From: Blastococcus saxobsidens
GTDB lineage: Bacteria > Actinomycetota > Actinomycetes > Mycobacteriales > Geodermatophilaceae
Reading direction: 5' to 3'
Assembly (NCBI RefSeq): GCF_002938435.1
Contig: NZ_POQT01000007.1
Location: 107,927-171,926 of the forward strand
Length of the DNA: 64,000 bases
The translations under genes and the position numbers were made by a program. This document shows positions 19,600-28,856 of the stretch, in pieces (the first letter of the stretch is position 1; every line of letters begins with the position of its first letter). The notes under the pieces were generated by a model. It was not told the DNA's origin. It did no database searches and was given only the letters and a program-made list of their open reading frames with translations.

Positions 19600-19695
19600 G
19601 TCCTGGCTCACCGTCCGGGGTCCTGGCTCACCGTCCGGCGTCCTGGCTCACCGTCGACCGTGAGCCAGGAGCCGCGGTGACCAGGTCACCTGATC
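19600..19695. repeat. Family B repeat: three 20-bp tandem units with inverted end (glmS 3' side)
   Basis: Three direct units start at 19600, 19620 and 19640, exactly 20 bases apart, each beginning gtcctggctcaccg. An inverted copy (gtgagccagga) follows the third, then a ccaggtcacctgatc palindrome, just before the glmS stop. The structure matches the groEL 3' copy at 6579. It may terminate glmS transcription. Confidence 0.65.
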
Positions 19696-19705
19696 ATCAG
19701 GGAGG

Positions 19706-21583
19706 TCATTCGACGGTGACGGACTTGGCCAGGTTGCGGGGCTGGTCGACGTCGAACCCGCGGGTGTCGGCGATCTCGCAGGCCAGCACCTGCAGCGGCA
19801 CGGTGGTGACCACCGGGGCGAGCAGGGTGGGCGTGCGCGGCACCCGGATCAGGTGGTCGGCGTACGGGAGGACGTCGTCGTCGCCCTCCTCGGCGATCAC
19901 GATCGTCCGGGCCCCGCGGGCGCGGACCTCCTGGATGTTGGAGACGACCTTGCCGTGCACGGAGTTGCGGCTGCGGGGCGACGGGACGATCACCACGACC
20001 GGGGTGCCCTGGTCGACGACGGCGATCGGGCCGTGCTTGAGCTCGCCGGCCGCGAAGCCCTCGGCGTGGATGTAGGCCAGCTCCTTGAGCTTGAGCGCCC
20101 CCTCCAACGCCACCGGGAAGCCGACGTGGCGACCCAGGAAGAGGATGGTGTCCGCGTCGGCCAACGAGCGGCCGAGCTCCCGCACCGGCTCCATCTGCTC
20201 CAGCACCGTGGCGACGGCGCCGGGCAGCGCGCGCAGGTCGTCGACGATCGCGGCGATCTCGTCCTCGTACTTCACCCCGCGGACCTGCGCGAGGAACAGC
20301 CCCACCAGGTAGCAGGCCACGATCTGGGCGAGGAACGCCTTGGTCGAGGCGACGGCGATCTCCGGCCCGGCGTGGGTGTAGAGCACCGCGTCGGACTCGC
20401 GCGGGATGGTCGACCCGTTGGCGTTGCAGATGGCCAGCACGCGGGCCTTCTGCTCCTTGGCGTGCCGCATCGCCATCAGGGTGTCCATGGTCTCGCCGGA
20501 CTGGCTGATCACGACGACGAGCGTGGAGCGGTCGAGCACCGGGTCGCGGTAGCGGAACTCGCTGGCCACCTCGACCTCGACGGGGATGCGGGTCCAGTGC
20601 TCGATGGCGTACTTGGCGATCAGCCCCGCGTGATAGGAGGTGCCGCAGGAGACCACGAAGATCTTGTCGATGTCGCGCAGCTCCTGGTCCGAGAGGCGCA
20701 CCTCGTCGAGGACCAGCTCACCGTCCTCGCCCAGTCGGCCGAGCAGGGTGTCGGCGATCGCCTGCGGCTGCTCGGCGATCTCCTTGAGCATGAACCAGTC
20801 GTAGCCGCCCTTCTCGGCAGCGGCGGCGTCCCAGTCGACCGTGTAGGCGACCGGCTCGGCCGGCGCGCCGTCGAAGCCGGTGACGGTGAGGCCGCGGGTG
20901 CGGTCGATCTCGACGACCTGGTCCTGGCCGAGCTCTCTCGCCTCCTTGGTGTGGCCGATGAAGGCGGCGACGTCGGAGCCCAGGAAGTACTCGGCGGTGC
21001 CGTCGGCCGTCTCCCCGACGCCGACGACGAGCGGGCTGCTGCGCCGGGCGGCGACCAGCGTGTCGGGCTCGGCGACGTGCGTGCAGACGAGGGTGAAGGC
21101 GCCCTCGAGCCGCCGGCAGACCCGGCGGAGCGCCTCGGCCAGGCGCCCCTCGCCCTCGGGCGTGCTCTCGTAGACCGACGCCAGGAGGTGGGCGACCACC
21201 TCGGTGTCGGTCTCGGAGCTGAACTCGACGCCGGCGGTCTCGCACTCGGCCCGCAGCGCGGCGAAGTTCTCGATGATGCCGTTGTGGATCACCGCGACCG
21301 CACCGTCGGCGGAGACGTGCGGGTGCGCGTTGCGGTCGGTCGGGCCGCCGTGGGTGGCCCACCGGGTGTGCCCGATGCCGATGGTGGACTCCGGCAGCGG
21401 CTGGTCGGCCAGCACCTTCTCCAGGTTGGCCAGCTTGCCGGCCTTCTTCGCGGTGCTCAGCCGCCCGTCGGAGAGGACGGCGATGCCCGCGGAGTCGTAG
21501 CCCCGGTACTCCAGCCTGCGGAGGCCCTCCAGGACGACGTCCAACGCGCCCTGCGGACCGACGTAACCCACGATGCCGCACAT
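19706..21583 (-). CDS. glmS: Glutamine--fructose-6-phosphate aminotransferase (isomerising)
   Basis: GlmS makes glucosamine-6-phosphate for peptidoglycan and mycothiol precursors. The 625-residue protein starts MCGIVGYVG, with Cys2 as the glutaminase nucleophile, and has the N-terminal Ntn domain (1-240), two SIS domains (about 300-600; VVSCGTSYHA, ISQSGETMDT, LGRHVGFPVALEGALKLKE) and the ending RNLAKSVTVE. Directly upstream lies a TACCCT that may give a leaderless transcript. No glmS ribozyme was recognised. glmM, the next enzyme of the pathway, lies 95 bases upstream on the same strand. Confidence 0.97.
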   Translation of the reverse strand: MCGIVGYVGPQGALDVVLEGLRRLEYRGYDSAGIAVLSDGRLSTAKKAGKLANLEKVLADQPLPESTIGIGHTRWATHGGPTDRNAHPHVSADGAVAVIHNGIIENFAALRAECETAGVEFSSETDTEVVAHLLASVYESTPEGEGRLAEALRRVCRRLEGAFTLVCTHVAEPDTLVAARRSSPLVVGVGETADGTAEYFLGSDVAAFIGHTKEARELGQDQVVEIDRTRGLTVTGFDGAPAEPVAYTVDWDAAAAEKGGYDWFMLKEIAEQPQAIADTLLGRLGEDGELVLDEVRLSDQELRDIDKIFVVSCGTSYHAGLIAKYAIEHWTRIPVEVEVASEFRYRDPVLDRSTLVVVISQSGETMDTLMAMRHAKEQKARVLAICNANGSTIPRESDAVLYTHAGPEIAVASTKAFLAQIVACYLVGLFLAQVRGVKYEDEIAAIVDDLRALPGAVATVLEQMEPVRELGRSLADADTILFLGRHVGFPVALEGALKLKELAYIHAEGFAAGELKHGPIAVVDQGTPVVVIVPSPRSRNSVHGKVVSNIQEVRARGARTIVIAEEGDDDVLPYADHLIRVPRTPTLLAPVVTTVPLQVLACEIADTRGFDVDQPRNLAKSVTVE

Positions 21584-21590
21584 TGCACCG

Positions 21591-21596
21591 AGGGTA
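21591..21596 (-). promoter_or_regulatory. Possible -10 box for a leaderless glmS transcript
   Basis: On the minus strand TACCCT ends 7 bases before the glmS ATG at 21583, and there is no Shine-Dalgarno sequence between. A good -35 hexamer is absent, so this is tentative. Confidence 0.3.
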
Positions 21597-21678
21597 CCGG
21601 GGCGGAGGTCGGTCGACGGCCGCGTCGGCCGGGGCAGGCCCCCAAGGGGTGGGTACCGCCCGGTGGGGTCCGGCTCGC

Positions 21679-23022
21679 TCAGCCGGCCTGCGCGACCACC
21701 GTCGCGAGGCGCTGGGCCACCGCGTCGGCCTGGTCCTGGGTGGGCGCCTCGACCATCACGCGGACGAGCTGCTCGGTGCCCGAGGGGCGCAGCAGCACCC
21801 GCCCGGCCTCCCCGAGCTCCTCCTCCACCGCGTTGACCGCGGCGGCCACCTCGTCGCTCGCGGCGACGGCGAGCCGGTCCCGCACGGGCACGTTGACGAG
21901 CACCTGCGGCAGCCGGCGCACCACCGAGGCCAGCTCGGCCAGCGAGGAGCCGGTGGCGGCCATGCGGGACAGCAGCGCCAGCCCGGTGAGCAGGCCGTCG
22001 CCGGTCGTGGCGTGCTCGAGGAACACCAGGTGCCCGCTCTGCTCCCCGCCGAGGCTCAGGCCCTGCGCCCGCAGCGCCTCGAGCACGTACCGGTCGCCCA
22101 CCGCGGTGGTGGCCACGGAGATGCCGGCGTCGCGCATGGTGTGGTGGAAGCCCAGGTTGCTCATCACCGTCGCCACGACGGTGTCGGCCTTGAGGGCGCC
22201 GCGCTCGTGCAGTGCGAGGGCGCAGACGGCGAGGATCGCGTCGCCGTCGACGACGTCGCCCGCGGCCGTGACCGCCAGGCAGCGGTCGGCGTCACCGTCG
22301 TGCGCGAGGCCGATGTCGGCGCCGCGCTCGCGGACCGCGTCGATCAGCGGCCCCAGGTGGGTGGAGCCGATGCCGTCGTTGATGTTCCAGCCGTCGGGGG
22401 CGCAGCCGATGGCGTGCACCGTGGCACCGGCACGGCGGTAGACCTCCGGCGCCGCGCCCGCGGCCGCGCCGTGGGCACCGTCGACGACGACCGAGAGCCC
22501 CGACAGGGGCTGGTCCACGGTGGAGAGCAGGTGCGCGACGTAGGCGTCGACGCCGTCGGCGAGCGCGCGCACGCGGCCGATCGCACCACCGGTGGGCCGG
22601 TGGTCGTCGGAGGAGCCGGAGCCCACGGTCTGCTCGATGGCGGCCTCGACGGCGTCGGGCAGCTTGTGCCCGCCCCGGCTGAACAGCTTGATGCCGTTGT
22701 CCGGCATGGGGTTGTGGCTGGCCGAGATCATGACCCCGAGATCGGCATCGCTGCGGCCGGTCAGGTAGGCCAGCGCCGGGGTGGGGACCACCCCGGCCAG
22801 GAGCACCTCCGCTCCGGCGCTCGTGAGGCCCGCGACGACGGCGGCCTCGAGCATCTCCCCGCTGGCACGGGGGTCGCGACCGACGACCGCGACGGGACGC
22901 GAGGTCCCGTCGCGGTCGGCGAGCACGCTTGCGGCGGCACGAGCCACCGAGAGGGCCAGCTCCGGCGTGAGGTCGGAGTTGGCCCGACCCCGGACGCCGT
23001 CGGTCCCGAAGAGGCGACCCAC
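21679..23022 (-). CDS. glmM: Phosphoglucosamine mutase
   Basis: GlmM interconverts glucosamine-6-phosphate and -1-phosphate on the way to UDP-GlcNAc. At 447 residues it is full length. The N-terminus [14 protein letters not shown], the phosphoserine loop [15 protein letters not shown] (Ser102), the Mg-binding DGDADRC and the C-terminal phosphate loop [15 protein letters not shown] are all present. It starts 11 bases after rpsI ends, so transcription probably continues from rplM-rpsI, as in mycobacteria. Confidence 0.97.
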   Translation of the reverse strand: MGRLFGTDGVRGRANSDLTPELALSVARAAASVLADRDGTSRPVAVVGRDPRASGEMLEAAVVAGLTSAGAEVLLAGVVPTPALAYLTGRSDADLGVMISASHNPMPDNGIKLFSRGGHKLPDAVEAAIEQTVGSGSSDDHRPTGGAIGRVRALADGVDAYVAHLLSTVDQPLSGLSVVVDGAHGAAAGAAPEVYRRAGATVHAIGCAPDGWNINDGIGSTHLGPLIDAVRERGADIGLAHDGDADRCLAVTAAGDVVDGDAILAVCALALHERGALKADTVVATVMSNLGFHHTMRDAGISVATTAVGDRYVLEALRAQGLSLGGEQSGHLVFLEHATTGDGLLTGLALLSRMAATGSSLAELASVVRRLPQVLVNVPVRDRLAVAASDEVAAAVNAVEEELGEAGRVLLRPSGTEQLVRVMVEAPTQDQADAVAQRLATVVAQAG

Positions 23023-23033
23023 GGACGTACCGG

Positions 23034-23453
23034 TCAGCGCTTGGAGTACTGAGGAGCCTTGCGGGCCTTCTTGAGCCCGTACTTCTTGCGCTCCTTGACC
23101 CGGGGGTCACGGGTGAGGAAGCCGGCCTTCTTGAGGGCCGGACGGTCCTCGGCCTCCACCTCGATGAGGGCACGGGCGATGGCCAGGCGCAGCGCGCCGG
23201 CCTGACCCGTCACGCCGCCACCCTTGAGCAGGCCGACGACGTCGTACTGCTCGGCCTTCTCCAGGGTCACGAACGGCTCACGGATGAGCTGCTGGTGCAC
23301 CTTGTTGGGGAAGTACTCCTCGAGGGTGCGGCCGTTGAGCTTGAACTGGCCGGTGCCGGGGAGGAGGCGGACGCGGACGATCGCTTCCTTGCGCCGGCCG
23401 ACGGTCTGGATCGGACGCCCGTCGGCGTCGGTCACGGTCAGTGCGCTGGTCAC
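23034..23453 (-). CDS. rpsI: 30S ribosomal protein S9
   Basis: A 139-residue small-subunit protein whose C-terminal tail reaches the P-site tRNA. It has [16 protein letters not shown], the [19 protein letters not shown] signature and the basic terminus [12 protein letters not shown] ending in the conserved Ser-Lys-Arg. The GTG at 23453 overlaps the rplM stop (GTGA). It forms the universal rplM-rpsI pair. Confidence 0.97.
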   Translation of the reverse strand: MTSALTVTDADGRPIQTVGRRKEAIVRVRLLPGTGQFKLNGRTLEEYFPNKVHQQLIREPFVTLEKAEQYDVVGLLKGGGVTGQAGALRLAIARALIEVEAEDRPALKKAGFLTRDPRVKERKKYGLKKARKAPQYSKR

Positions 23454-23893
23454 TGGGCCACCTGCTTGATCTCGTAGGTCTGGGGCTGCTGCGCGGCGTG
23501 CGGGTGCTCCGGGCCGGCGTAGACCTTGAGCTTCTTGAGCATCTGACGGCCCAGGGTGTTGTGCGGCAGCATGCCCTTGATCGCGCGCTCGACGACGCGG
23601 TCGGGGTGCGTGCGGAGCTGGTCACCGACGTTGGTGGTCTTGAGACCACCCGGGTGACCGGAGTGCCGGTAGGCGACCTTGTCGTCGCGCTTGGAGCCGG
23701 TCAGGGCCACCTTGCCGGCGTTGACGATGACGACGAAGTCGCCGACGTCGACGTGCGGGGCGTACTGGGGCTTGTGCTTGCCGCGCAGGAGCTGCGCGGT
23801 CTGGCTGGCCAGTCGACCGAGCACCACATCGGTGGCGTCGATGACGTGCCAGGCCCGGGATACCTCGCCGGGCTTGGGGGTGTACGTGCGCAC
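23450..23893 (-). CDS. rplM: 50S ribosomal protein L13
   Basis: A 147-residue early-assembly large-subunit protein. It has [44 protein letters not shown] and the C-terminal [17 protein letters not shown]. The GTG at 23893 is preceded by AAGGAG about 10 bases upstream. A plausible extended -10 promoter lies about 110 bases upstream, so this looks like the first gene of the rplM-rpsI-glmM unit. Confidence 0.97.
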   Translation of the reverse strand: MRTYTPKPGEVSRAWHVIDATDVVLGRLASQTAQLLRGKHKPQYAPHVDVGDFVVIVNAGKVALTGSKRDDKVAYRHSGHPGGLKTTNVGDQLRTHPDRVVERAIKGMLPHNTLGRQMLKKLKVYAGPEHPHAAQQPQTYEIKQVAQ

Positions 23894-24003
23894 GGGCGCT
23901 CGACTCCTTGCGTCGTCGTCGGGATGGCTGGTGGGATCGCCTCACCGAGCACGGGAGACGGATCTGCACGCGCGGCACCAGCCGGCACGCGCGCCAACCA
24001 GGC

Positions 24004-24012
24004 ACGATACCA
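24004..24012 (-). promoter_or_regulatory. Possible extended -10 promoter of rplM
   Basis: On the minus strand TGG-TATCGT (TGn plus TANNNT) lies about 110 bases before the rplM start. No good -35 box is seen; extended -10 promoters can do without one. Confidence 0.4.
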
Positions 24013-24015
24013 GTC

Positions 24016-24097
24016 GAAGGACCCCCGTCCCCGTCCCCGTCCCCCCTCGCAGGCTCGGGGCGAGCCTTTTGGACGGGGGCCGTTCCAGCACGTCACC
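24016..24097 (+). repeat. Intergenic hairpin repeat, family A copy 2
   Basis: It runs GAAGGACCCCCGTCC ... GGACGGGGGCCGTTCCAGCA followed by CGTCACC, with the shared inner segment cctcgcaggctcgggg. The left arm includes a (CCCCGT) 6-bp tandem expansion at about 24021-24043. It lies between rplM and the carbonic anhydrase gene and, unlike the other copies, points the opposite way to its neighbours. Confidence 0.65.
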
Positions 24098-24111
24098 AGG
24101 GCCGCCCGCGT

Positions 24112-24600
24112 TCACGCCACGTCGCGCAGCCGCCCCGTGTCGACGTCGTACACCGTTCCGCGCACCTCGGCGGTCAGCAGGTACGGGGACTCCCGCACCA
24201 GCCGCACCGACTCCCTGACGTCGTCGTCGACGTCGGCGAAGGCGCGCATCGGCCACGGCGGACGCTGCCCGGTCGCCCGCTGGACCTGATCGGCGAAGGC
24301 TGCCTCGTCGGCCCCGGTCAGGCCGCAGCGGGTGTGGTGCACCAGCACCACCTCGCGGGTGCCGAGCACGTGCTGGGAGATGGCCAGCGAGCGCAGCACG
24401 TCGTCGGTCACCACCCCGCCGGCGTTGCGGATGACGTGCGCCTCACCCGGTGCCAGGCCCAGCAGCCGGTAGACGTCCATCCGGGCGTCCATGCAGGCCA
24501 CCACTGCCACTCCCCGGGCCGGCGCCGCCGGCAGGCCCAGGCCGGAGGCCTGCCCGGCCCACTCCTCGTTCGCCGCCAGCATCCGGTCGATCTCAGCCAC
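24112..24600 (-). CDS. Beta-class carbonic anhydrase
   Basis: A 162-residue zinc enzyme interconverting CO2 and bicarbonate. The ligands and active-site pair are Cys36, Asp38 and Arg40 in ACMDARMDVY, then His89 and Cys92 in VLVHHTRCG. HVIRNAGGVVTDDVLRSLAISQ is the family core. It resembles the small mycobacterial CanA type (Rv1284). The GTG at 24600 overlaps the kinase gene stop by 8 bases, so the two are co-transcribed. Confidence 0.93.
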   Translation of the reverse strand: MAEIDRMLAANEEWAGQASGLGLPAAPARGVAVVACMDARMDVYRLLGLAPGEAHVIRNAGGVVTDDVLRSLAISQHVLGTREVVLVHHTRCGLTGADEAAFADQVQRATGQRPPWPMRAFADVDDDVRESVRLVRESPYLLTAEVRGTVYDVDTGRLRDVA

Positions 24601-25603
24601 GACCGGACGATAACCGGGCTGCGGCGCGGTCGCGCTCCCGGGCGATCAGCGCGGCCAACTCTTCCGGGTCCAGCGCCGGGCGGCCGCCCGCGTGCGAGAC
24701 GGTGGAGGCCGCTGCCGCCGCCGCGAGCCACGCCGCCTCCTCGGGACCGCGGCGCCCGAGCAGCGCGGCGACGAGCGCGGCCACCCACACGTCACCGGCG
24801 CCCGTCGGGTCGACCGGTGCGCCGCCGAGCCGGGGCACGACGAGCTCGCCGTCGGCCCACGCCGGGTCGACCTCGCCCGGTCCGGCCGCCGCGCCGGGCG
24901 CGGGCCCGGACCGCCAGGCGACCAGGTCGCCGGGCTCCCCGACCGCCAGGGCCACCAGCCGGGGCCCCGCCGCGAGGAGCCGGGCGGCCGCCTCGCGGGC
25001 GTCGTCCACGTCGGCCAGCGGGCGACCGACGAGCAGCTCGGCCTCCGCGGCATCGGCCCGGACGACGTCCGCGCGGGCGAGCACCGCGTCCCGGGTCGGC
25101 CCGTCCTCGGGGGCACCGTCGGCCACCACGACGGCGGTCCGGGGCGCCCGCTCGAGCGCTGCCCGCACCGCGGCACCGGGCTGCTGCAGCTGGAGGCTCA
25201 GCACGCGGCAGCCCGCGATCGCAGACCCCGAAGCCGCGACGTCGCCGGCGGTCAGCAGGACGTCGGGCGGCACGTCCTCGACCAGCCGGCGTCGCCCGCC
25301 GTCCTCCACGATGTCCAGCAGCAGCGCGGTGGTGGCGCCGGCCCGCGTGCGGACCCCCGAGACGTCGATGCCGTCCGCCGCGGCCTGGGCGAGGGCGTCC
25401 CCGCCGGCCCGGTCGTCGCCCACGACGCCGACCAGGGCGACCGGGACGCCGAGCTGCGCCAGCGCCACGGCCTGGTTGACCCCCTTGCCACCCAGCAGCT
25501 CGCGGCGCTCCGCGGCGGGCACCGACCCCCCCGCGGCGGGCAGCTCGCCCACCCGCAGCACGAGGTCCCTGCCGATCTGACCCAGGACGACCACGTCGGC
25601 CAT
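24593..25603 (-). CDS. PfkB-family carbohydrate kinase, ribokinase-like
   Basis: A 336-residue sugar kinase. The substrate-binding GGKGVNQAVALAQLG (38-52) is closest to ribokinase, and the C-terminal PfkB signature DPTGAGDVW has the catalytic base Asp271. The ATP-grasping AAAAASTVSHAGGRPAL follows. The substrate is probably ribose, but other sugars or nucleosides are possible, and no transporter or ribose genes adjoin it. It overlaps the carbonic anhydrase gene and is divergent from moeA. Confidence 0.85.
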   Translation of the reverse strand: MADVVVLGQIGRDLVLRVGELPAAGGSVPAAERRELLGGKGVNQAVALAQLGVPVALVGVVGDDRAGGDALAQAAADGIDVSGVRTRAGATTALLLDIVEDGGRRRLVEDVPPDVLLTAGDVAASGSAIAGCRVLSLQLQQPGAAVRAALERAPRTAVVVADGAPEDGPTRDAVLARADVVRADAAEAELLVGRPLADVDDAREAAARLLAAGPRLVALAVGEPGDLVAWRSGPAPGAAAGPGEVDPAWADGELVVPRLGGAPVDPTGAGDVWVAALVAALLGRRGPEEAAWLAAAAAASTVSHAGGRPALDPEELAALIARERDRAAARLSSGRG

Positions 25604-25664
25604 GGATCCCCGTCCTCGGTCGCTGCCGGCGCCGCTCGCCCGGCGATCAGCGAGGATGTGCCCC

Positions 25665-26867
25665 GTGCGCAGCGTCGAGGAACATCAGGCGGTGGTCGAC
25701 GGCCTGCTGCCGGCGATGCCCGCGGAGACGGTCCCGCTGGCCGAGGCCCACGGTCGCGTGCTGGCGCGGGACGTGGTCGCCCAGGTCCCCCTGCCCGGGT
25801 TCGACAACTCCGCGATGGACGGCTACGCCGGCCGGTGGGCCGAGTTGGCGGCCGCCGACGGCTCACCCGTGCGGCTGCCGGTGGCCGAGGACATCCCCGC
25901 CGGGCGCACCGACGTCGTCCCCCTGGCGCCCGGGACGGTGCACCGCATCATGACCGGCGCCCCGCTGCCCCCGGGTGCCGACGTGGTCGTCCCGGTGGAG
26001 CTCACCGACGCCGGCACCGAGGTGGTGGAGATCCGCGCCCGCCCCCCGATCGGCAGCCACCTGCGCGCGGCCGGCGAGGACATCGCGGCCGGCACGATGG
26101 CGTTGTCGGCCGGGGCGCCGCTGGCCGCCGCCCAGCTGGGCCTCGCCGCGGCCGTCGGCGTGACCGAGCTGTCGGTCCGGAGCCGCCCGCGGGTGCTGAT
26201 CCTCTCCACCGGCAGCGAGCTGGTCGCCCCCGGCCGGCCGCTGGCCCGCGGCCAGATCTACGAGTCCAACTCGGTGCTGCTGGCCGCCGCCGTCGAGGAG
26301 GCCGGGGGGATCCCGCGGCGGCTGCACTTCGTCCCCGACGACGTCGACCAGTTCCTCGCCACGGTGCGGGCCGAGCTGGCGGGCGCCGACCTGCTGGTCA
26401 CCAGCGGCGGGGTGAGCGCGGGTGCGTACGAGGTCGTGAAGGACGCCTTCGCGACCCTGGGGACCGTCGAGTTCGGCAAGGTCGCCATGCAGCCCGGGGG
26501 CCCGCAGGGCGCCGGCACGGTCGACGGCGTCCCGGTGGTCACCCTGCCGGGCAACCCGGTGAGCGCGTTCGTCTCCTTCGAGGTGTTCGTCCGCCCGGCG
26601 CTACGCCGCGCCCTGGGGCACGCGTCCCCGCACCGGCTGCGCGCGCCGGCCCGGCTCACCAGCTCGCTGCGCTCCCCCGCCGGTCGCCGCCAGTTCCTGC
26701 GCGGCCGCTACGACGCCGGTGAGGTCTCCCAGGTCGGCGGCCCCGGCTCGCACCTGGTGGCCCACCTGGCCCGCGCCAACTGCCTGGTCGTCGTCCCCGA
26801 GGACGTCACCGAACTGCCCGCCGGCGCCGCAGTGGACGTCGTGCTGATCGAAGGAGCCCTGCAATGA
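25665..26867 (+). CDS. moeA: Molybdopterin molybdotransferase MoeA
   Basis: MoeA inserts molybdate into adenylated molybdopterin, completing the molybdenum cofactor. The 400-residue protein has the N-terminal LPGFDNSAMDGYA, the domain III motifs VLILSTGSELV and SGGVSAGAYEVVKDA, and VVTLPGNPVSAFVSFEVFVRPAL. GTG 25665 gives the usual family start MRSVEEHQAVV; the ATG 9 bases upstream (25656) is an alternative. Its stop overlaps moaC by 4 bases (ATGA). It is first in a moeA-moaC-mog operon. Confidence 0.94.
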   Translation: MRSVEEHQAVVDGLLPAMPAETVPLAEAHGRVLARDVVAQVPLPGFDNSAMDGYAGRWAELAAADGSPVRLPVAEDIPAGRTDVVPLAPGTVHRIMTGAPLPPGADVVVPVELTDAGTEVVEIRARPPIGSHLRAAGEDIAAGTMALSAGAPLAAAQLGLAAAVGVTELSVRSRPRVLILSTGSELVAPGRPLARGQIYESNSVLLAAAVEEAGGIPRRLHFVPDDVDQFLATVRAELAGADLLVTSGGVSAGAYEVVKDAFATLGTVEFGKVAMQPGGPQGAGTVDGVPVVTLPGNPVSAFVSFEVFVRPALRRALGHASPHRLRAPARLTSSLRSPAGRRQFLRGRYDAGEVSQVGGPGSHLVAHLARANCLVVVPEDVTELPAGAAVDVVLIEGALQ

Positions 26868-27337
26868 CCGGACCGCGGCTCACCCACGTCGACGAGGCCG
26901 GCGCCGCGCGCATGGTCGACGTCAGCGCCAAGCAGGTCACCGCACGCGAGGCCACTGCCGCCGGGCGGGTGCTGGTCAGTTCTGAGGTCGTGGACCTGCT
27001 CCGCGGGAAGGGCGTGCCCAAGGGGGACGCCGTCGCCGTGGCGCGCATCGCCGGGATCGCCGGGGCCAAGCGCACGCCCGACCTCGTGCCGCTGTGCCAC
27101 CCCATCGCCCTGCACGGCGTCACCGTCGACATCCAGGTCACCGACGACGCCGTCGAGATCACCGCCACGGCGCGCACCGCCGACCGGACGGGCGTGGAGA
27201 TGGAGGCCCTCACCGCGGTCTCCGTCGCCGGCCTGACGATGATCGACATGGTCAAGGCCGTCGACCCCCGAGCGGCGATCACCGACGTCCGGCTGCTGCG
27301 CAAGAGCGGTGGGAAGAGCGGGGAGTGGACGCGATGA
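26864..27337 (+). CDS. moaC: Cyclic pyranopterin monophosphate synthase MoaC
   Basis: MoaC converts the MoaA product 3',8-cH2GTP to cyclic pyranopterin monophosphate. At 157 residues it is standard. The active-site motifs LVPLCHPIALHG (His79) and GVEMEALTAVSVAGLTMIDM followed by VKA (Asp128, Lys131) are intact. It overlaps moeA and mog by ATGA junctions, so the three are translationally coupled. No moaA, moaD or moaE lies in the window; they must be elsewhere. Confidence 0.96.
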   Translation: MTGPRLTHVDEAGAARMVDVSAKQVTAREATAAGRVLVSSEVVDLLRGKGVPKGDAVAVARIAGIAGAKRTPDLVPLCHPIALHGVTVDIQVTDDAVEITATARTADRTGVEMEALTAVSVAGLTMIDMVKAVDPRAAITDVRLLRKSGGKSGEWTR

Positions 27338-27828
27338 GGGAGCTCCCGGCCGGTGCGCGCGCCGTCGTCGTCACCGCCTCCAACCGCGCGTCCGCCGGCG
27401 TCTACGAGGACCGCAGCGGCCAGGCCCTCGCCGCCGGCCTGCGTGAGCTGGGCTTCGCCGTCGAGGGGCCGCACGTGCGCCCCGACGACGTCGCCGAGCT
27501 GGAGGCGGTGCTGCGGGCGTCGGTGGACCTCGGCGTCGACCTGGTCGTCACCACCGGCGGCACCGGCCTCTCGCCGACCGACGTCACCCCCGAGGCGACC
27601 CGTGCGGTGCTCGAGCGCGAAGCACCCGGCATCGCCGAGGCGGTCCGCCGCTACGGCGCCGAGAACGGCGTGCTGACTGCGGTGCTGTCCCGGGGGCTGG
27701 CCGGCACGGCCGGCCGCACGCTGATCGTCAACCTGCCCGGCTCGACCGGTGGGGTGAAGGACGGCCTCGCCGTGCTGGGCCCGCTGCTCCCCCACGTGGT
27801 CAGCCAGCTCCGCGGCGGCGATCACTGA
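27334..27828 (+). CDS. Molybdopterin adenylyltransferase-like protein (MogA/MoaB)
   Basis: A 164-residue protein of the MoaB/Mog family, which adenylates molybdopterin before MoeA acts. It has the nucleotide motif TTGGTGLSPTDVTPEATRAVLE and the LIVNLPGSTGGVKDGLAVLGPLLPH signature. MoaB and Mog cannot be separated reliably by eye, so no symbol is assigned. ATG 27334 overlaps the moaC stop. A 9-bp stem-loop ends the operon. Confidence 0.92.
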   Translation: MRELPAGARAVVVTASNRASAGVYEDRSGQALAAGLRELGFAVEGPHVRPDDVAELEAVLRASVDLGVDLVVTTGGTGLSPTDVTPEATRAVLEREAPGIAEAVRRYGAENGVLTAVLSRGLAGTAGRTLIVNLPGSTGGVKDGLAVLGPLLPHVVSQLRGGDH

Positions 27829-27837
27829 GCAATGACG

Positions 27838-27858
27838 GTGCGGTCCTCCGGACCGCAC
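27838..27858 (+). terminator. Stem-loop after the moeA-moaC-mog operon
   Basis: gtgcggtcc (27838-27846) pairs perfectly with ggaccgcac (27850-27858) around a 3-base loop, 10 bases past the stop. There is no T tract. It can serve this operon and the convergent fdhD. The rest of the gap to 27986 shows nothing recognisable. Confidence 0.6.
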
Positions 27859-27986
27859 CGCGGCCACGTGCCGTCCCCGACCTGCACTGAGCCCGTCCCG
27901 CCCCTCGTCGCGGGAGCCTCCGGCCCCCACTCCTCCGGACGCCTCGCGGGGCGGCTCACGTTCGTGCGCGGCCGTGGTCCGGTCTC

Positions 27987-28814
27987 TCAGTCCAGCTGGA
28001 TCCGCTCGGTGTGCGTGTAGACGTTGCAGCCGTCGCCGCGCAGGAAGCCCACCAGGGTGATGCCGACCTCGCGGGCCAGCTCGACCGCCAGGGACGACGG
28101 CGCCGACACCGCCGCCAGGACCGGGATGCCGGCCATCGCCGCCTTCTGGGTGAGCTCGAAGCTCGCCCGGCCGCTCACCATCAGCACGTGACCGGCCAGC
28201 GGCAGCCGCCCCTGGCGCACCCCGTCACCGATGACCTTGTCCACCGCGTTGTGCCGGCCGACGTCCTCGCGCAGGGCGAGGAGCTCGCCCTCGGCGGTGA
28301 ACAGGCCGGCGGCGTGCAGCCCGCCCGTCTTGTCGAACACCTGCTGCGCGGCGCGGAGCCGGTCGGGCAGCGCCAGCAGCACCTCCAGCGGCAGCCGCAC
28401 CGGGTCGGCGGCGACGTCGAAGGAGGTCTTGGTGCGGATCGCGTCGATGCTGGCCTTGCCGCAGACCCCGCAGGAGCTGGACGTGTAGAAGTTCCGCTCC
28501 AGGCCGGTGTCCGGGACCGGCACGCCGGGCGCGAGGTCGACGTCCACGACGTTGTAGGTGTTCCGGCCGTCGGCGTCCACGGAGTCGCAGTAGCGCAGCC
28601 CGGCGACGTCGCCGGAGCCGTGGATCACGCCCTCGGTGGCCAGGAAGCCGTGCACCAGGTCGAAGTCGTCGCCCGGCGTCCGCATGGTCACGGCCAGCGG
28701 TGTGCCGTTCAGCCGGATCTCCAGCGGCTCCTCGGCCGCCACCGTGTCCGGCCGGGTGGTGTGCTGCGGACCCCGGATGCGCAGCACCGGGGTGCGACTG
28801 GTGACTCGTCCCAC
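27987..28814 (-). CDS. fdhD: Formate dehydrogenase accessory sulfurtransferase FdhD
   Basis: FdhD passes sulfur to the molybdenum/tungsten bis-MGD cofactor of formate dehydrogenases. The 275-residue protein has the [11 protein letters not shown] motif with C115 and C118, [14 protein letters not shown] and [19 protein letters not shown] 28814 gives a typical N-terminus ([13 protein letters not shown]); a GTG slightly upstream is possible. No formate dehydrogenase gene is present in the window, but the molybdenum-cofactor neighbours support the assignment. It is divergent from the mobA-like gene. Confidence 0.94.
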   Translation of the reverse strand: MGRVTSRTPVLRIRGPQHTTRPDTVAAEEPLEIRLNGTPLAVTMRTPGDDFDLVHGFLATEGVIHGSGDVAGLRYCDSVDADGRNTYNVVDVDLAPGVPVPDTGLERNFYTSSSCGVCGKASIDAIRTKTSFDVAADPVRLPLEVLLALPDRLRAAQQVFDKTGGLHAAGLFTAEGELLALREDVGRHNAVDKVIGDGVRQGRLPLAGHVLMVSGRASFELTQKAAMAGIPVLAAVSAPSSLAVELAREVGITLVGFLRGDGCNVYTHTERIQLD

Positions 28815-28856
28815 GACGTGGACGGTACCCACGCCGCGCGGCCTACGGTGCTGCGC

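Noticed and set aside
21584..21678. glmS ribozyme or riboswitch upstream of glmS
   Set aside because: The gap between glmM and glmS is only 95 bases and shows no ribozyme core. None is expected in actinobacteria.
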